Positions 45,152 to 53,976 of a stretch of 64,000 nucleotides of DNA are shown piece by piece. Position numbers and translations under genes: made by a program. How positions within the stretch are numbered: position 1 is the first letter of the stretch; each line of letters opens with the position of its first letter. Where the stretch lies: assembly GCA_038205115.1 (NCBI GenBank), contig JBBRCE010000013.1, positions 37,993 to 101,992 on the forward strand. Reading direction: 5' to 3'. This DNA is from JBBRCE01 sp038205115 (lineage in GTDB: Bacteria; Planctomycetota; Planctomycetia; Pirellulales; JBBRCE01). The notes under the pieces were generated by a model, which worked only from the letters and a program-made list of their open reading frames with translations, did no database searches and had not been told where the DNA came from.

Positions 45152-46246
45152 ATGAGTCATTCGCTCAATATCGCCGTGATTGGCGCCGGTCACCTCGGTA
45201 AATTTCACGCCCGGCTGTTGGCCAAAATGCCAGGCGTCAATCTGGTTGGCGTGGCCGATCCCATTGCGCCGGCGCGCGACGCACTGGCGGCCGAATGCAA
45301 CACCCGCGCGATCGCCGATTATCGCGAACTGGTTGGGCAGATCGACGCCGCGGTGATCGCTGTGCCGACCAAGTATCATCACTTGGTTTCGCTGAGCCTG
45401 ATCGAGCAGGGCATCCACCTACTTGTCGAAAAGCCAATTACCTCGACGCTGGCCGAAGCCGACGAATTGATTGCCGCCGCCAAACGCAAAAACGTGGTGC
45501 TGCAAGTCGGACACATCGAGCGATTCAACCCGGCGCTGGCGAGCGTGCTGCCGCATCTCGATCAGCCGCGCTACATCGAAGCGGCCCGCCACAGCGGATA
45601 CACGTTTCGCTCGACCGATGTGGGCGTGGTGCTGGATCTGATGATTCACGATATTGACCTAGTGCTGTCGCTGGTTCGCTCGCCGGTCAAACACGTCGAT
45701 GCCATCGGCACGGCCGTGCTCGGGCCGCACGAAGATGTCGCACAAACGCGGCTCACGTTTCATAACGGGTGCGTGGCGAATCTTAGCGCGTCGCGAGTCA
45801 GTTATCTACCGGCCCGGCAGATGCAGATTTGGTCGCGTGATGTGTACGCGAGTGTCGATTTTGCCACGCGCGGCGCGACGCTGGTTCGTCCCGGAAAATC
45901 GTTGATCGATGGCACGTTTCGCGGCGACGATCTTTCGGCTGCCGAAAAACAACACCTCAAAGACCATTTGTTCGAAGACCTGCTACCGACCGAAAAATTC
46001 ACAGCCGAAGCCAGCAACGCCATGCTCGATGAGCTGACCGATTTTACGATCAGCATTCAAACCGGACGCTTGCCGCGTGTGACCGGCGAGCACGGTCGCC
46101 AGGCATTGGCCGTGGCGTACCAGGTGCTCGATTCGATTGATCAGCATAAGTGGGACGACGCCGGCCTGCCGGTGGGTGCCGCGCCGTCGATTCTCCGCGG
46201 CCCGCATTGGGATCGCGCCCGCATTAACCAGCGCGAAGCGGGATAA
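45152..46246 (+). CDS. Gfo/Idh/MocA oxidoreductase linked to lpxA
   Basis: 364 residues from the ATG at 45152. NAD-binding Rossmann start LNIAVIGAGHLGKFHARLLA, then VEKPITSTLAEADELI (with the EKP motif of the family), and GHIERFNPALASVLPHL and YIEAARHSGYTFRSTDVGVV in the catalytic domain. The family oxidises or reduces sugars. Adjacent to lpxA, it could act on UDP-GlcNAc like GnnA, which makes the 3-keto sugar for amide-linked lipid A; no GnnB-type aminotransferase is encoded nearby, so this is a hypothesis. Confidence 0.85.
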   Translation: MSHSLNIAVIGAGHLGKFHARLLAKMPGVNLVGVADPIAPARDALAAECNTRAIADYRELVGQIDAAVIAVPTKYHHLVSLSLIEQGIHLLVEKPITSTLAEADELIAAAKRKNVVLQVGHIERFNPALASVLPHLDQPRYIEAARHSGYTFRSTDVGVVLDLMIHDIDLVLSLVRSPVKHVDAIGTAVLGPHEDVAQTRLTFHNGCVANLSASRVSYLPARQMQIWSRDVYASVDFATRGATLVRPGKSLIDGTFRGDDLSAAEKQHLKDHLFEDLLPTEKFTAEASNAMLDELTDFTISIQTGRLPRVTGEHGRQALAVAYQVLDSIDQHKWDDAGLPVGAAPSILRGPHWDRARINQREAG

Positions 46247-46276
46247 TACAACGCCAAACATGTTCAGGACATTCCG

Positions 46277-46957
46277 ATGCCGCGTAAATGGATCGTTCGA
46301 CTCGCGTATTTGGCCATCCTTTGTGCCTGCATGTTTGCCGCACGGCCGCGAACAACGGCCAACGCTTCAAGCAAACCAAACGACACCGTGGTGGCGATGC
46401 GTCAAGCCGCTGCCAGTTCGCGCTGGGTGCCGGCTGTCGCCGATGCCTGTCGCCAAATCTCCTGCATGATTCAACTCGATCGCACGCTGGTCGATGCCAG
46501 TTGCCAACAGGACTGGCTATCAGCGCCGACTACTCTCGCCATTTCCGCCGCATTGAATCAGCAGTTGCTCGCGCTGGACGACGACACGGAAAACGCCAAA
46601 GTCGCTGCCGCGGAATTCGAGTTCCGCGCGATCGATCCCGCAATTGATCGCCAAGCGGCGGAAATCACTTCCGTGGATCGCCAGCGACCAGCGGCAGCCG
46701 ACGTCAAACTGACTTGCGAATCGATCGTGCCGGCGTGGCCTGTTCAAACGATTGTGGCCACTACGCCAATCGAAAACGTCGTTTGGGCGATGCAGACAAA
46801 ATCAATTCGCGAGATAATTCTGCCGCAGCACAGGAGATATTGGGAGTTAAGCAACGAAGAGGCCCAGCGCGACTATCTAACGCGGATTGGCAGCCCGCCT
46901 GAAGAAGCCAAAATACGCATCGAAAACTTTTCGTTCTTCACTTCCGGCGCGCGATAA
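46277..46957 (+). CDS. Secreted protein of unknown function
   Basis: 226 residues after AGGA seven bases upstream. Signal peptide (IVRLAYLAILCACMFAARPR) and mature part with four scattered Cys residues. No family recognised. It follows the oxidoreductase by 30 bases on the same strand, so it may be part of the ompH-lpxC-lpxA unit, and it converges with the CBS gene. Confidence 0.65.
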   Translation: MPRKWIVRLAYLAILCACMFAARPRTTANASSKPNDTVVAMRQAAASSRWVPAVADACRQISCMIQLDRTLVDASCQQDWLSAPTTLAISAALNQQLLALDDDTENAKVAAAEFEFRAIDPAIDRQAAEITSVDRQRPAAADVKLTCESIVPAWPVQTIVATTPIENVVWAMQTKSIREIILPQHRRYWELSNEEAQRDYLTRIGSPPEEAKIRIENFSFFTSGAR

Positions 46958-46991
46958 TTACGGCAAACGAGCCCCACGGATGCGATCCGCA

Positions 46992-47474
46992 CTACCGCGG
47001 CTTGACCGGTAGCGCGATGGTCGAAGACGACTGGCCGTCGAAATCGTTGTGCAAATACGTCTTCAAATAGTGATTCTCCATCGACAGCGAATCGTGCTGC
47101 GTTTTGACGATGTCGCCAATTGAAACCATGCCGCAGAGCTTGCCATCTTCGACGATCGGCAAGTGACGCACGCGGCGGTCGGTCATCAGGCCCATCGTGT
47201 CTTCGATGGAATCGTTCGGCGAGCCCACGACCATATGCCGGGTCATGGCATCGACCACGCGCTGCTCGTCCAGCGGAATCCGGGTGGCGCAAGCGCGGAG
47301 AATATCGCGCTCGGTGATGATGCCCAGGATGTGCGCACAATTTTCTTCTTCGCAAACCATCAGCGAACCGCACTTATGCTCGACCAGAGATTGGACCACG
47401 TCGTCCAAGGTTGCACTGGGGCCAATGGAGAATACTTTTGAACCTTTGATTGCTAGAATATCGCGCAACGTCAT
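46992..47474 (-). CDS. CBS-domain protein
   Basis: 160 residues from the ATG at 47474 with AAGGAAGG seven bases upstream. Two CBS domains: first DILAIKGSKVFSIGPSATLD, LMVCEEENCAHILGIITERD, then VVDAMTRHMVVGSPNDSIED, RRVRHLPIVEDGKLCGMVSI. Pairs of CBS domains bind adenosyl nucleotides and regulate attached or partner proteins. The protein has no other domain. The spacer to the divergent MFS gene contains a 16-base palindrome. Confidence 0.93.
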   Translation of the reverse strand: MTLRDILAIKGSKVFSIGPSATLDDVVQSLVEHKCGSLMVCEEENCAHILGIITERDILRACATRIPLDEQRVVDAMTRHMVVGSPNDSIEDTMGLMTDRRVRHLPIVEDGKLCGMVSIGDIVKTQHDSLSMENHYLKTYLHNDFDGQSSSTIALPVKPR

Positions 47475-47533
47475 TGCCGGCCTTCCTTCCCTCGGAACGA
47501 GGACGTGAAATGGATGAATTGACGGCTGCCGCA

Positions 47534-47549
47534 TTGCGGATATCCGCAA
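47534..47549. promoter_or_regulatory. Perfect palindrome in CBS/MFS divergent spacer
   Basis: TTGCGGATATCCGCAA, a perfect 16-base palindrome about 60 bases upstream of the CBS start and 110 bases upstream of the MFS start, in the shared upstream region. Possible operator for one or both genes. No promoter could be assigned firmly. Confidence 0.45.
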
Positions 47550-47660
47550 CACGTTTCAGCATATCAATCTCGGCAACCGGCTGTCAAATTTTTCTTGATA
47601 CCGCCGACGAATTTTTCCGTGTTTTTCCTTACGCGCGTTAAACCTTGAGCTTTACTCCGC

Positions 47661-48881
47661 ATGGCCGACCGCAAATGGATCAATCGCACGGTGCTGGGCA
47701 TTGTGCTGGCTACGTTTTTGTCGGACTTTGGTCACGAAATGATGACCGCCGTGATGCCGCAGTATTTGCTGCTGATTGGCGTCGGCGCGGGCGGTTTGGG
47801 TCTGATCGAAGGCCTGGCCGACTTGATGATTAGCCTTTCGAAGTTGGCGGGCGGCGTGCTCGGGCATCGCGTGGAAAACAAGCGCGGTTGGGCCGCCTCA
47901 GGCTACTTGATCACCGCCGTTTGCACCGGCTTGATTGGCCTGTTTCGATCGCTGCCGGCGCTGATGACACTTCGCACGGCCGCCTGGCTGGGGCGAGGAT
48001 ATCGCGGACCGCTACGAGATTATCTGCTGACCGACGCCGTGGAAAAAACGCACTACGGCCGCGCGTTCGGCCTGGAACGCGCCGGCGATATGCTTGGCGC
48101 GGTGGCTGGCCCGCTGACAGCAGCGCTATTGGTCTTTGCCGGAATTCCACTGAATTATGTGATTCTGGGCACAATCATTCCCGGCGCAATTGCCGCCGGC
48201 GCGATGTTCTTTCTGACGCGCGAAAAGAAATCCCTCGCGCCCATTGCCGCGGAACAGGTTGCGAACCCTGCTGCCGCGGTTCGGTCGCCGCTGCCATCGG
48301 CTTACAAACGTTTGTTGCCGGGCGTGTTTCTGTTTGGGCTGGGCGATTTTTCCAGGTCGTTTCTGATTTTTTTGGCAGCCCAGGCGCTCGGCGAAAACAA
48401 GCACGACGCGCCCGTCGGAGCGACGCTTTCGATTGCCGTGCTGTTGTACGCCGGGCACAATTTGGTCAGCGCCGTGGCCGCGTACCTGATTGGTCATTTG
48501 GCGGATCGGCGCGCCAAACTCCCGCTGCTCGCCACAGGCTACGCACTGGGCGCGGCCACGAACCTGCTGCTCGCATTTCGCAGCGAATCCATCGGCTGGC
48601 TCGCCGTAGCATTTGTGATGTCCGGCATCTATCTGGCTGCCGAAGAAACGCTCGAGAAAGCCACGGTTGCCGAGCAACTGCCGCGCGATGTTCGCAGCCT
48701 GGGTTTGGGAATTCTGGCCTCTCTCAACGGTCTGGCCGATATGATCTCCAGCTTGACGGTGGGCTACCTGTTGAGCATTGGCCACGGCCAGGCCGCCTTC
48801 GGCGCCGCAGCCTGCTGCGGCGCGTTGGGCGTGATCTGGCTATTAGTGATGCGTCGAATAAAAATAGCCACAGGATCGTAA
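47661..48881 (+). CDS. MFS transporter
   Basis: 406 residues with about twelve membrane segments. The cytosolic A-motif-like loop follows TM2 (GGVLGHRVENKRGWAASGYL), and a second similar loop follows TM8 (GHLADRRAKLPLLATGYALG). The N-terminus TVLGIVLATFLSDFGHEMMT and WLGRGYRGPLRDYLLTDAVE match a bacterial MFS group of unknown substrate. No nearby gene reveals the substrate. Confidence 0.85.
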   Translation: MADRKWINRTVLGIVLATFLSDFGHEMMTAVMPQYLLLIGVGAGGLGLIEGLADLMISLSKLAGGVLGHRVENKRGWAASGYLITAVCTGLIGLFRSLPALMTLRTAAWLGRGYRGPLRDYLLTDAVEKTHYGRAFGLERAGDMLGAVAGPLTAALLVFAGIPLNYVILGTIIPGAIAAGAMFFLTREKKSLAPIAAEQVANPAAAVRSPLPSAYKRLLPGVFLFGLGDFSRSFLIFLAAQALGENKHDAPVGATLSIAVLLYAGHNLVSAVAAYLIGHLADRRAKLPLLATGYALGAATNLLLAFRSESIGWLAVAFVMSGIYLAAEETLEKATVAEQLPRDVRSLGLGILASLNGLADMISSLTVGYLLSIGHGQAAFGAAACCGALGVIWLLVMRRIKIATGS

Positions 48882-48971
48882 CGTAATTAAACTTGTTCGC
48901 GGATTGCAGTTGAGATTGTGCCTCGGCATCAGTGGAACTTTAACGACGAATGAAATGGGCGGTTCGCTCGC

Positions 48972-49718
48972 ATGTCAACAATCGCCGAATGGCTTCAGTC
49001 CGCGCGTCGGTTTTCGCTTTACGAAGCCATCGCCTGGTCGCTGGCAATCAACCTACTGTTGTTCGTGGGAAGTCTAGCGCTTGGCGAGTTGCTGGTGCGA
49101 ATATTTCGATCGCGTCCATGCGCATCTCCGGCCCCGCCACTGACCGGCTTGGAAATTGGTCTATCGGCAAGTTGCGTCGTCCTGAACTCGCTGGTGATGT
49201 TCATTGGAATTTTTTTGTATCAGCAAGGCTTCGTAACCGTATTTACGGAGTTTACTTGGTGGATGGTGCTGCGCGATGTCGCCGTGCTTGTCTTTGCCAT
49301 GGACGCGGCAATGTATCTGCTTCACCGTGTGGCCCACCATCGCTGGATATTTCCGTTTGTGCATCGGACCCATCATTCGTACGAAAACCCGCGTCCGCTC
49401 ACGTTGTTCGTCCTGAATCCGGCCGAAGTGCTGGGCTTTGGCGCTTTGTGGTTGATGGTCATCTGCGTATATCCATCGACCTGGTTGGGAATGTCGATCT
49501 ATTTGGCGATTAATCTGATCTTCGGCACGATTGGCCACCTCGGCGTCGAGCCGTTTCCAACCGGTTGGTCCGCTGGCTGGACGCGGTGGATTTCCACGAG
49601 CAGCTTCCACGCGGGGCACCACGCCAATCCGCAAGGAAACTACGGCTTTTACACCCTGATATGGGATTACCTATTCGGTACACTGTCGCCAGCGTCAACT
49701 CGTCGCGAAGCTCATTAG
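48972..49718 (+). CDS. Sterol desaturase / fatty acid hydroxylase family protein
   Basis: 248 residues with four to five membrane segments. Di-iron His motifs of the ERG3/C-5 desaturase superfamily: HRVAHH, HRTHHS, and HAGHHANPQGNYG, spaced as in the family, with DAAMYLLHRVAHHRWIFPFV between. Hydroxylates or desaturates a lipid in the membrane; sterol, fatty acid or hopanoid substrates are all possible. It is followed by the cupin gene on the same strand. Confidence 0.88.
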   Translation: MSTIAEWLQSARRFSLYEAIAWSLAINLLLFVGSLALGELLVRIFRSRPCASPAPPLTGLEIGLSASCVVLNSLVMFIGIFLYQQGFVTVFTEFTWWMVLRDVAVLVFAMDAAMYLLHRVAHHRWIFPFVHRTHHSYENPRPLTLFVLNPAEVLGFGALWLMVICVYPSTWLGMSIYLAINLIFGTIGHLGVEPFPTGWSAGWTRWISTSSFHAGHHANPQGNYGFYTLIWDYLFGTLSPASTRREAH

Positions 49719-49778
49719 CAGTTTCCGAAGTTGATTTAGCGCGTGTTATCTGTGTTCCAAAAAACGGAGTTGGTCGCC

Positions 49779-50153
49779 ATGGCACAACTGATACAAGAAG
49801 CCAAACGCATCGAAGCTGCCGGAACCCCGCCGAAACTGATCGAAGAATTCATCGGCCGCGTCGCGTCGCAGAGTGAAGGCATCAGCATTGCCCGCATGAC
49901 GAGTCCCGCGGGCTGGAGCGAACCAGGGCAAACGCCAGATTTCGACGAGTACACCATCGTCCTACTGGGCGAACTACAAGTTGAGACCCGCGATCAAACC
50001 TTCCACGTCGTGGCTGGCCAATCGATCATCACGCGTGGCGGCGAGTGGGTGAAATATAGCACGCCCGGCCCCGACGGCGCGCAATACGTGGCCGTGTGCC
50101 TGCCGGCCTTTTCGCCAGATACCGTGCATCGCGAGGCGGATCCCGCGAATTGA
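49779..50153 (+). CDS. Single-domain cupin protein
   Basis: 124 residues from the ATG at 49779 with GGAG upstream. A cupin barrel: FDEYTIVLLGELQVETRDQT, FHVVAGQSIITRGGEWVKYS and YVAVCLPAFSPDTVHRE. The first cupin motif is reduced (no canonical HxH pair, DEY instead), and the His near the end is the only second-motif candidate, so metal binding is uncertain. Related to small cupins near ethanolamine-type proteins. Function unknown. Confidence 0.82.
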   Translation: MAQLIQEAKRIEAAGTPPKLIEEFIGRVASQSEGISIARMTSPAGWSEPGQTPDFDEYTIVLLGELQVETRDQTFHVVAGQSIITRGGEWVKYSTPGPDGAQYVAVCLPAFSPDTVHREADPAN

Positions 50154-50169
50154 GTTTCCAGTGCTCGTC

Positions 50170-51249
50170 TCAGCCCAAGCCGGCCAGTTCGCAGAGGTTG
50201 GCAGCCAACACCGGTGCAGGGCAACTCCAGACCAAAAAGAACAGCGCCTCGCGGCACCAGCGGCCGGCCGGATGACCGCTGGCGTAGCCGGTGCCTTTGG
50301 CAGAGACCAGCGCGGCTTGCGTGGCGCGCAGCACCAGGCTATTTGCGCGTGCACGGAGCTCACCGTTGGAGCAAACCGTCTGGCCCGCCGCAATTGAAAG
50401 CAAATCGGCTTGCAGCGTCATTTGTTCGGCGCGCAGGCCTTCGGCTGGCGATTGCAGATCGGTGCGGCTTTGACTTTCGTGTTCTAAAAATCGTATTGCC
50501 GCCGAGGCCAAGCCCACGGCCAGCGTCGAGGTTTGTAATCCGCCTGGCTTGGCGCCGCTGCGGCCCGCCATCACGTTGTCGACCGGTCCATCAATCAAGC
50601 AATCGCGCGGGACGCTCACGTTTTCGCAGTGAATTTCGCCAGTGTGACTGGCAGAAAGGCCCACCAACTTGACTGGTTCGCCGGCCCGCACGCCGGGCAC
50701 GGCGGTGCTCAGCGCCACGAGAATCTGCCGGCCATCATCGAGCGTGGCGCCCAGCACGATTTCGTCGGCATGATCGGCACCAGTGACCCAGGGACTGAAC
50801 CCATTGAGCACGAAGCCGCCAGCGGTTTCGGCCGCATGCAACGCGGGCTTGGCTAAGTGCCGGCGACTGGTGGTCAGGTGCGAAATTCCGACCGTGGCGA
50901 AGGTTTTTCCGGAAAGCAAGCCGGTCACCAACCGTTGTTTGAGAGCCTCATTGTCGCAATCGGTTATTCGACGGCAGGCGCCAATCAACTGCGTAATTAC
51001 AAACGTCGTGGTCAGGCATGCCGCCGACAAACGGAGATAGCCGCAAACGATATCTAACTCGCTCCAGGCGAGCCCGCCCCAGGCCTGCGGCGCAAACCAG
51101 CGATAAACGCCGTACTCGCCGCACAGCGCCAGTTGTTCGGTCGGCCAATCGCCGGATTGATCGAGCGCATCGGCCCGCTCCGCCAGCAGATGGCAGAGCT
51201 CGTCCAGCCGCGGATCATCCGGCGTGAGTATCCACTGCGAATCTGCCAT
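50170..51249 (-). CDS. Acyl-CoA dehydrogenase family protein
   Basis: 359 residues from the ATG at 51249 with GGAG seven bases upstream. N-terminal and middle domain similarity: LCGEYGVYRWFAPQAWGGLA, TFATVGISHLTTSRRH, GFVLNGFSPWVTGADHADEI. The C-terminal helical domain is present but shortened relative to typical acyl-CoA dehydrogenases (about 380-400 residues), and no clear catalytic Glu can be placed. May act on an acyl-CoA or another flavin-dependent substrate. It converges with the cupin gene, stop to stop, across 16 bases. Confidence 0.82.
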   Translation of the reverse strand: MADSQWILTPDDPRLDELCHLLAERADALDQSGDWPTEQLALCGEYGVYRWFAPQAWGGLAWSELDIVCGYLRLSAACLTTTFVITQLIGACRRITDCDNEALKQRLVTGLLSGKTFATVGISHLTTSRRHLAKPALHAAETAGGFVLNGFSPWVTGADHADEIVLGATLDDGRQILVALSTAVPGVRAGEPVKLVGLSASHTGEIHCENVSVPRDCLIDGPVDNVMAGRSGAKPGGLQTSTLAVGLASAAIRFLEHESQSRTDLQSPAEGLRAEQMTLQADLLSIAAGQTVCSNGELRARANSLVLRATQAALVSAKGTGYASGHPAGRWCREALFFLVWSCPAPVLAANLCELAGLG

Positions 51250-51672
51250 AATCACTCCGGCGAACCAGTGCAGCAAGCGAACTTTAGGCTCCATTACAAC
51301 GCGCGGCCGGCACATCGTCAACGCGACGACGCGCTCAATCGGCCCGGGACGCGGACCGCATGCTACCGTTATTCGCGAACTTTTTAGCGTCGGAATTCGC
51401 AGTGCGTCGCATGCCGCACCGCCCGAATGCCCGTACACAATTCTCCATTCGCACCGCGCGGGCAGCAGCCTGGTTTCGCGCTGCCTTCGAGCCCAAAAGT
51501 TGGTCGCCGCGATACGCGCAATGCGAAATCAAGCAGAAATCGCTTTTTGGCTATCAGCTTTTCGCGGAATTCGATACAATCCGCGCTTTGGAGAGTGGCG
51601 AGAATTCGGCAGCTTCGAGAAACCTCTCGCGCGAGCCAACGCGAAAAACGCAACGACGGGCAAGGAGTTAGC
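51250..51672. other. Divergent intergenic spacer (423 bases)
   Basis: Between the acyl-CoA dehydrogenase and alpha-glucan phosphorylase starts. Frames through it continue the upstream extensions of both genes but look unprotein-like. I see the phosphorylase ribosome-binding site AAGGAG (seven bases before 51673); no promoter or RNA gene could be assigned. Confidence 0.6.
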
Positions 51673-53871
51673 ATGAGTCAGACGGAATCCGTGATCGCAC
51701 TGGGCGGGAAGCCTAATCTATCCGAGCTTTCGGCACAGTCGCTGTACGATAAATGCATGGCGGTCGCCCGCAACCTGTGGTGGAGTTGGCATCCGGAAGT
51801 CACCAACTTATTCCGTGACTTGGACCCCATCCGCTGGCGACAACTCGACCACAACCCCATCGCCCTGCTGCATGAGTTCACGCCGGAACGGCTGGAGCTC
51901 CGCGCGGCCGAACTGGTGCTTTATAGCCGCATCAATCACGCCTATCGGCGGATGAAAGAATATTGCTCGTCGTCGCACAACACCTGGGCCACTACCCACG
52001 CTGGCGTGCTCGGCTCCAAGCCCGTGGCCTATTTTTCTGCGGAATTTGGCATCCATGAGTCGGTGCCCATTTACTCCGGCGGTTTGGGCGTGCTCTCGGG
52101 CGATCATATCAAAAGCGCCAGCGGACTGGGCGTGAATTTGGTGGCCATGGGTCTGTTCTACGATCAAGGCTATTTCAAGCAGCATCTGGACGGTGAAGCG
52201 TACCAGCGCGAAGAATACTTGGACACCAAAGTCGAAAACATGCCGATGGAGCCGGCCCTGTCGCCAGAAGGCAAGCCGATTACGGTGCAAATCGACACCC
52301 GCACCGGTCCGTTGTTCGCCAAAGTTTGGCTGATGCACGTGGGCCGCGTGAAATTGTATCTGCTGGATTGCGACGTCGAAGAGAGCCGCCCAGAAGATCG
52401 CGAATTGACCAGCCGCTTGTACGGCGGCGACCATCGCACCCGTATTCGTCAAGAACTGGTACTGGGCGTGGGCGGCATTCGCGCGTTGAAGGCGCTGGGT
52501 ATCTCACCCGGCGTTTACCATTTGAACGAGGGCCACAGCGTGTTCGCCACGCTCGAGGCCATTCGCGAGCGGATGGACGAGGACGGCGCCAGTTTTGACG
52601 AGGCGCTCCGCGAAGTCGCGCAGCGCACCGTATTCACAACTCATACGCCCGTGCCGGCAGGTCACGATCGCTTCGGTCCGGAACTGATTGAAGAGCATCT
52701 TGGCCCGCTGCGCGACAAGCTGGGGATTTCGCAACAGCAGCTGATGGGCTTGGGCCGCGTCGAACCGCATAACGAAGGCGAAACCTTCTGCATGACGGTC
52801 CTCGGGCTCAAACTCTCACGCCGCGCAAACGCCGTCAGCGCGCTGCACGGACACGTCAGTCGTCGCATGTGGGCGCACCTGTGGCCGTGGCGTGTGGAAG
52901 AAGAAATTCCGATCGGACACATCACCAACGGCGTCCACGTACCAAGCTGGTTGGCCTGGCAAATGTGGCAACTCTACGACCGGCAATTTCCAGCCGACTG
53001 GATGCGTCGCATGGGCGAGCCCGAAGTCTGGCGCGAAATTTACAAGGTCGATCCAGGCGAACTTTGGGAAACGCATTACAGCATGAAAAACTTGCTGTTG
53101 CAGTTCGTCCGCCGCCGCGTCAGCCGCCAATGTCGCCGTCGAGGCGAGAGCGATGAAGCGGTTGAGGCAGCACGTAACCTGCTCGATCCCAACGTACTCA
53201 CGATTGGCTTCGCGCGGCGGTTTGCTACTTACAAGCGGGCCGATCTGCTGTTTGCGGATATGGATCGGATTGCACGGCTGATCAACGATACCGATCGGCC
53301 GATTCAGGTGATTTTTGCCGGCAAGGCGCATCCGATGGATGAGCCGGGCAAGGCGCTGATCAAGAAGATTGCCAATCTGCGGCACGATGGTCGGTTGTCC
53401 AATCGGGTGGTGTTTGTGGAAGATTACGATATCAACGTCTGCCGCCACTTGATTCAGGGCGTCGATGTTTGGTTGAACAATCCACGTCGCCCGTTGGAGG
53501 CCTCTGGTACCAGCGGTCAAAAAGCCGTGCTCAACGGCGGTTTGAACCTCTCCGTGCTCGACGGCTGGTGGGCAGAAGCTTACGACGGCAAAAACGGCTT
53601 TGCTATCGGCAACGGCTCGCAGCATTCCAACGATCAAATCAGCGATCGTCGCGATGGCGAGCACTTGTACCGCACGCTGGAAGAAGAGGTCATTCCGTTG
53701 TACTACGACCGCGACAGTGACGGCCTGCCGCGCCACTGGATCGAGCGAATGATGAATTCCATAAGTTCGCTGGCCTGGCGTTTCAGCGCGCATCGCATGG
53801 TGATGGACTACGCACGCAGCGCTTACGTTCCGGCCGCTGGCGGTTTAAGTTGCGATATGAGCGTTCGCTAA
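51673..53871 (+). CDS. glgP: Alpha-glucan phosphorylase
   Basis: 732 residues from the ATG at 51673 with AAGGAG upstream. An N-terminal DUF3417-type segment (NLWWSWHPEVTNLFRDLDPI) is followed by phosphorylase core: SAEFGIHESVPIYSGGLGVL, YHLNEGHSVFATLEAIRERM, FTTHTPVPAGHDRF, GFARRFATYKRADLL, and the PLP-binding ASGTSGQKAVLNGGLN with Lys 617. It releases glucose-1-phosphate from glycogen or maltodextrin. A stand-alone gene divergent from the acyl-CoA dehydrogenase. Confidence 0.96.
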   Translation: MSQTESVIALGGKPNLSELSAQSLYDKCMAVARNLWWSWHPEVTNLFRDLDPIRWRQLDHNPIALLHEFTPERLELRAAELVLYSRINHAYRRMKEYCSSSHNTWATTHAGVLGSKPVAYFSAEFGIHESVPIYSGGLGVLSGDHIKSASGLGVNLVAMGLFYDQGYFKQHLDGEAYQREEYLDTKVENMPMEPALSPEGKPITVQIDTRTGPLFAKVWLMHVGRVKLYLLDCDVEESRPEDRELTSRLYGGDHRTRIRQELVLGVGGIRALKALGISPGVYHLNEGHSVFATLEAIRERMDEDGASFDEALREVAQRTVFTTHTPVPAGHDRFGPELIEEHLGPLRDKLGISQQQLMGLGRVEPHNEGETFCMTVLGLKLSRRANAVSALHGHVSRRMWAHLWPWRVEEEIPIGHITNGVHVPSWLAWQMWQLYDRQFPADWMRRMGEPEVWREIYKVDPGELWETHYSMKNLLLQFVRRRVSRQCRRRGESDEAVEAARNLLDPNVLTIGFARRFATYKRADLLFADMDRIARLINDTDRPIQVIFAGKAHPMDEPGKALIKKIANLRHDGRLSNRVVFVEDYDINVCRHLIQGVDVWLNNPRRPLEASGTSGQKAVLNGGLNLSVLDGWWAEAYDGKNGFAIGNGSQHSNDQISDRRDGEHLYRTLEEEVIPLYYDRDSDGLPRHWIERMMNSISSLAWRFSAHRMVMDYARSAYVPAAGGLSCDMSVR

Positions 53872-53976
53872 AAATCATCACGATTGTTTCGACTTTGCCG
53901 CCATGCTCGCACTGCAATTCTGTAGCTGCGCAGCAGTGGTTTACCGACATTCGTCGTCGTACTTGAGATTTCGAGC

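Noticed and set aside
47888..48886. 332-codon frame overlapping the MFS gene on the same strand
   Set aside because: Arg-rich, shifted by one frame from the transporter, and without hydrophobic segments; a shadow of the real gene.
53921..53950. GCTGCGCAGC palindrome between glgP and the LysM gene
   Set aside because: Short and without a T run on either side; no evidence for a bidirectional terminator.
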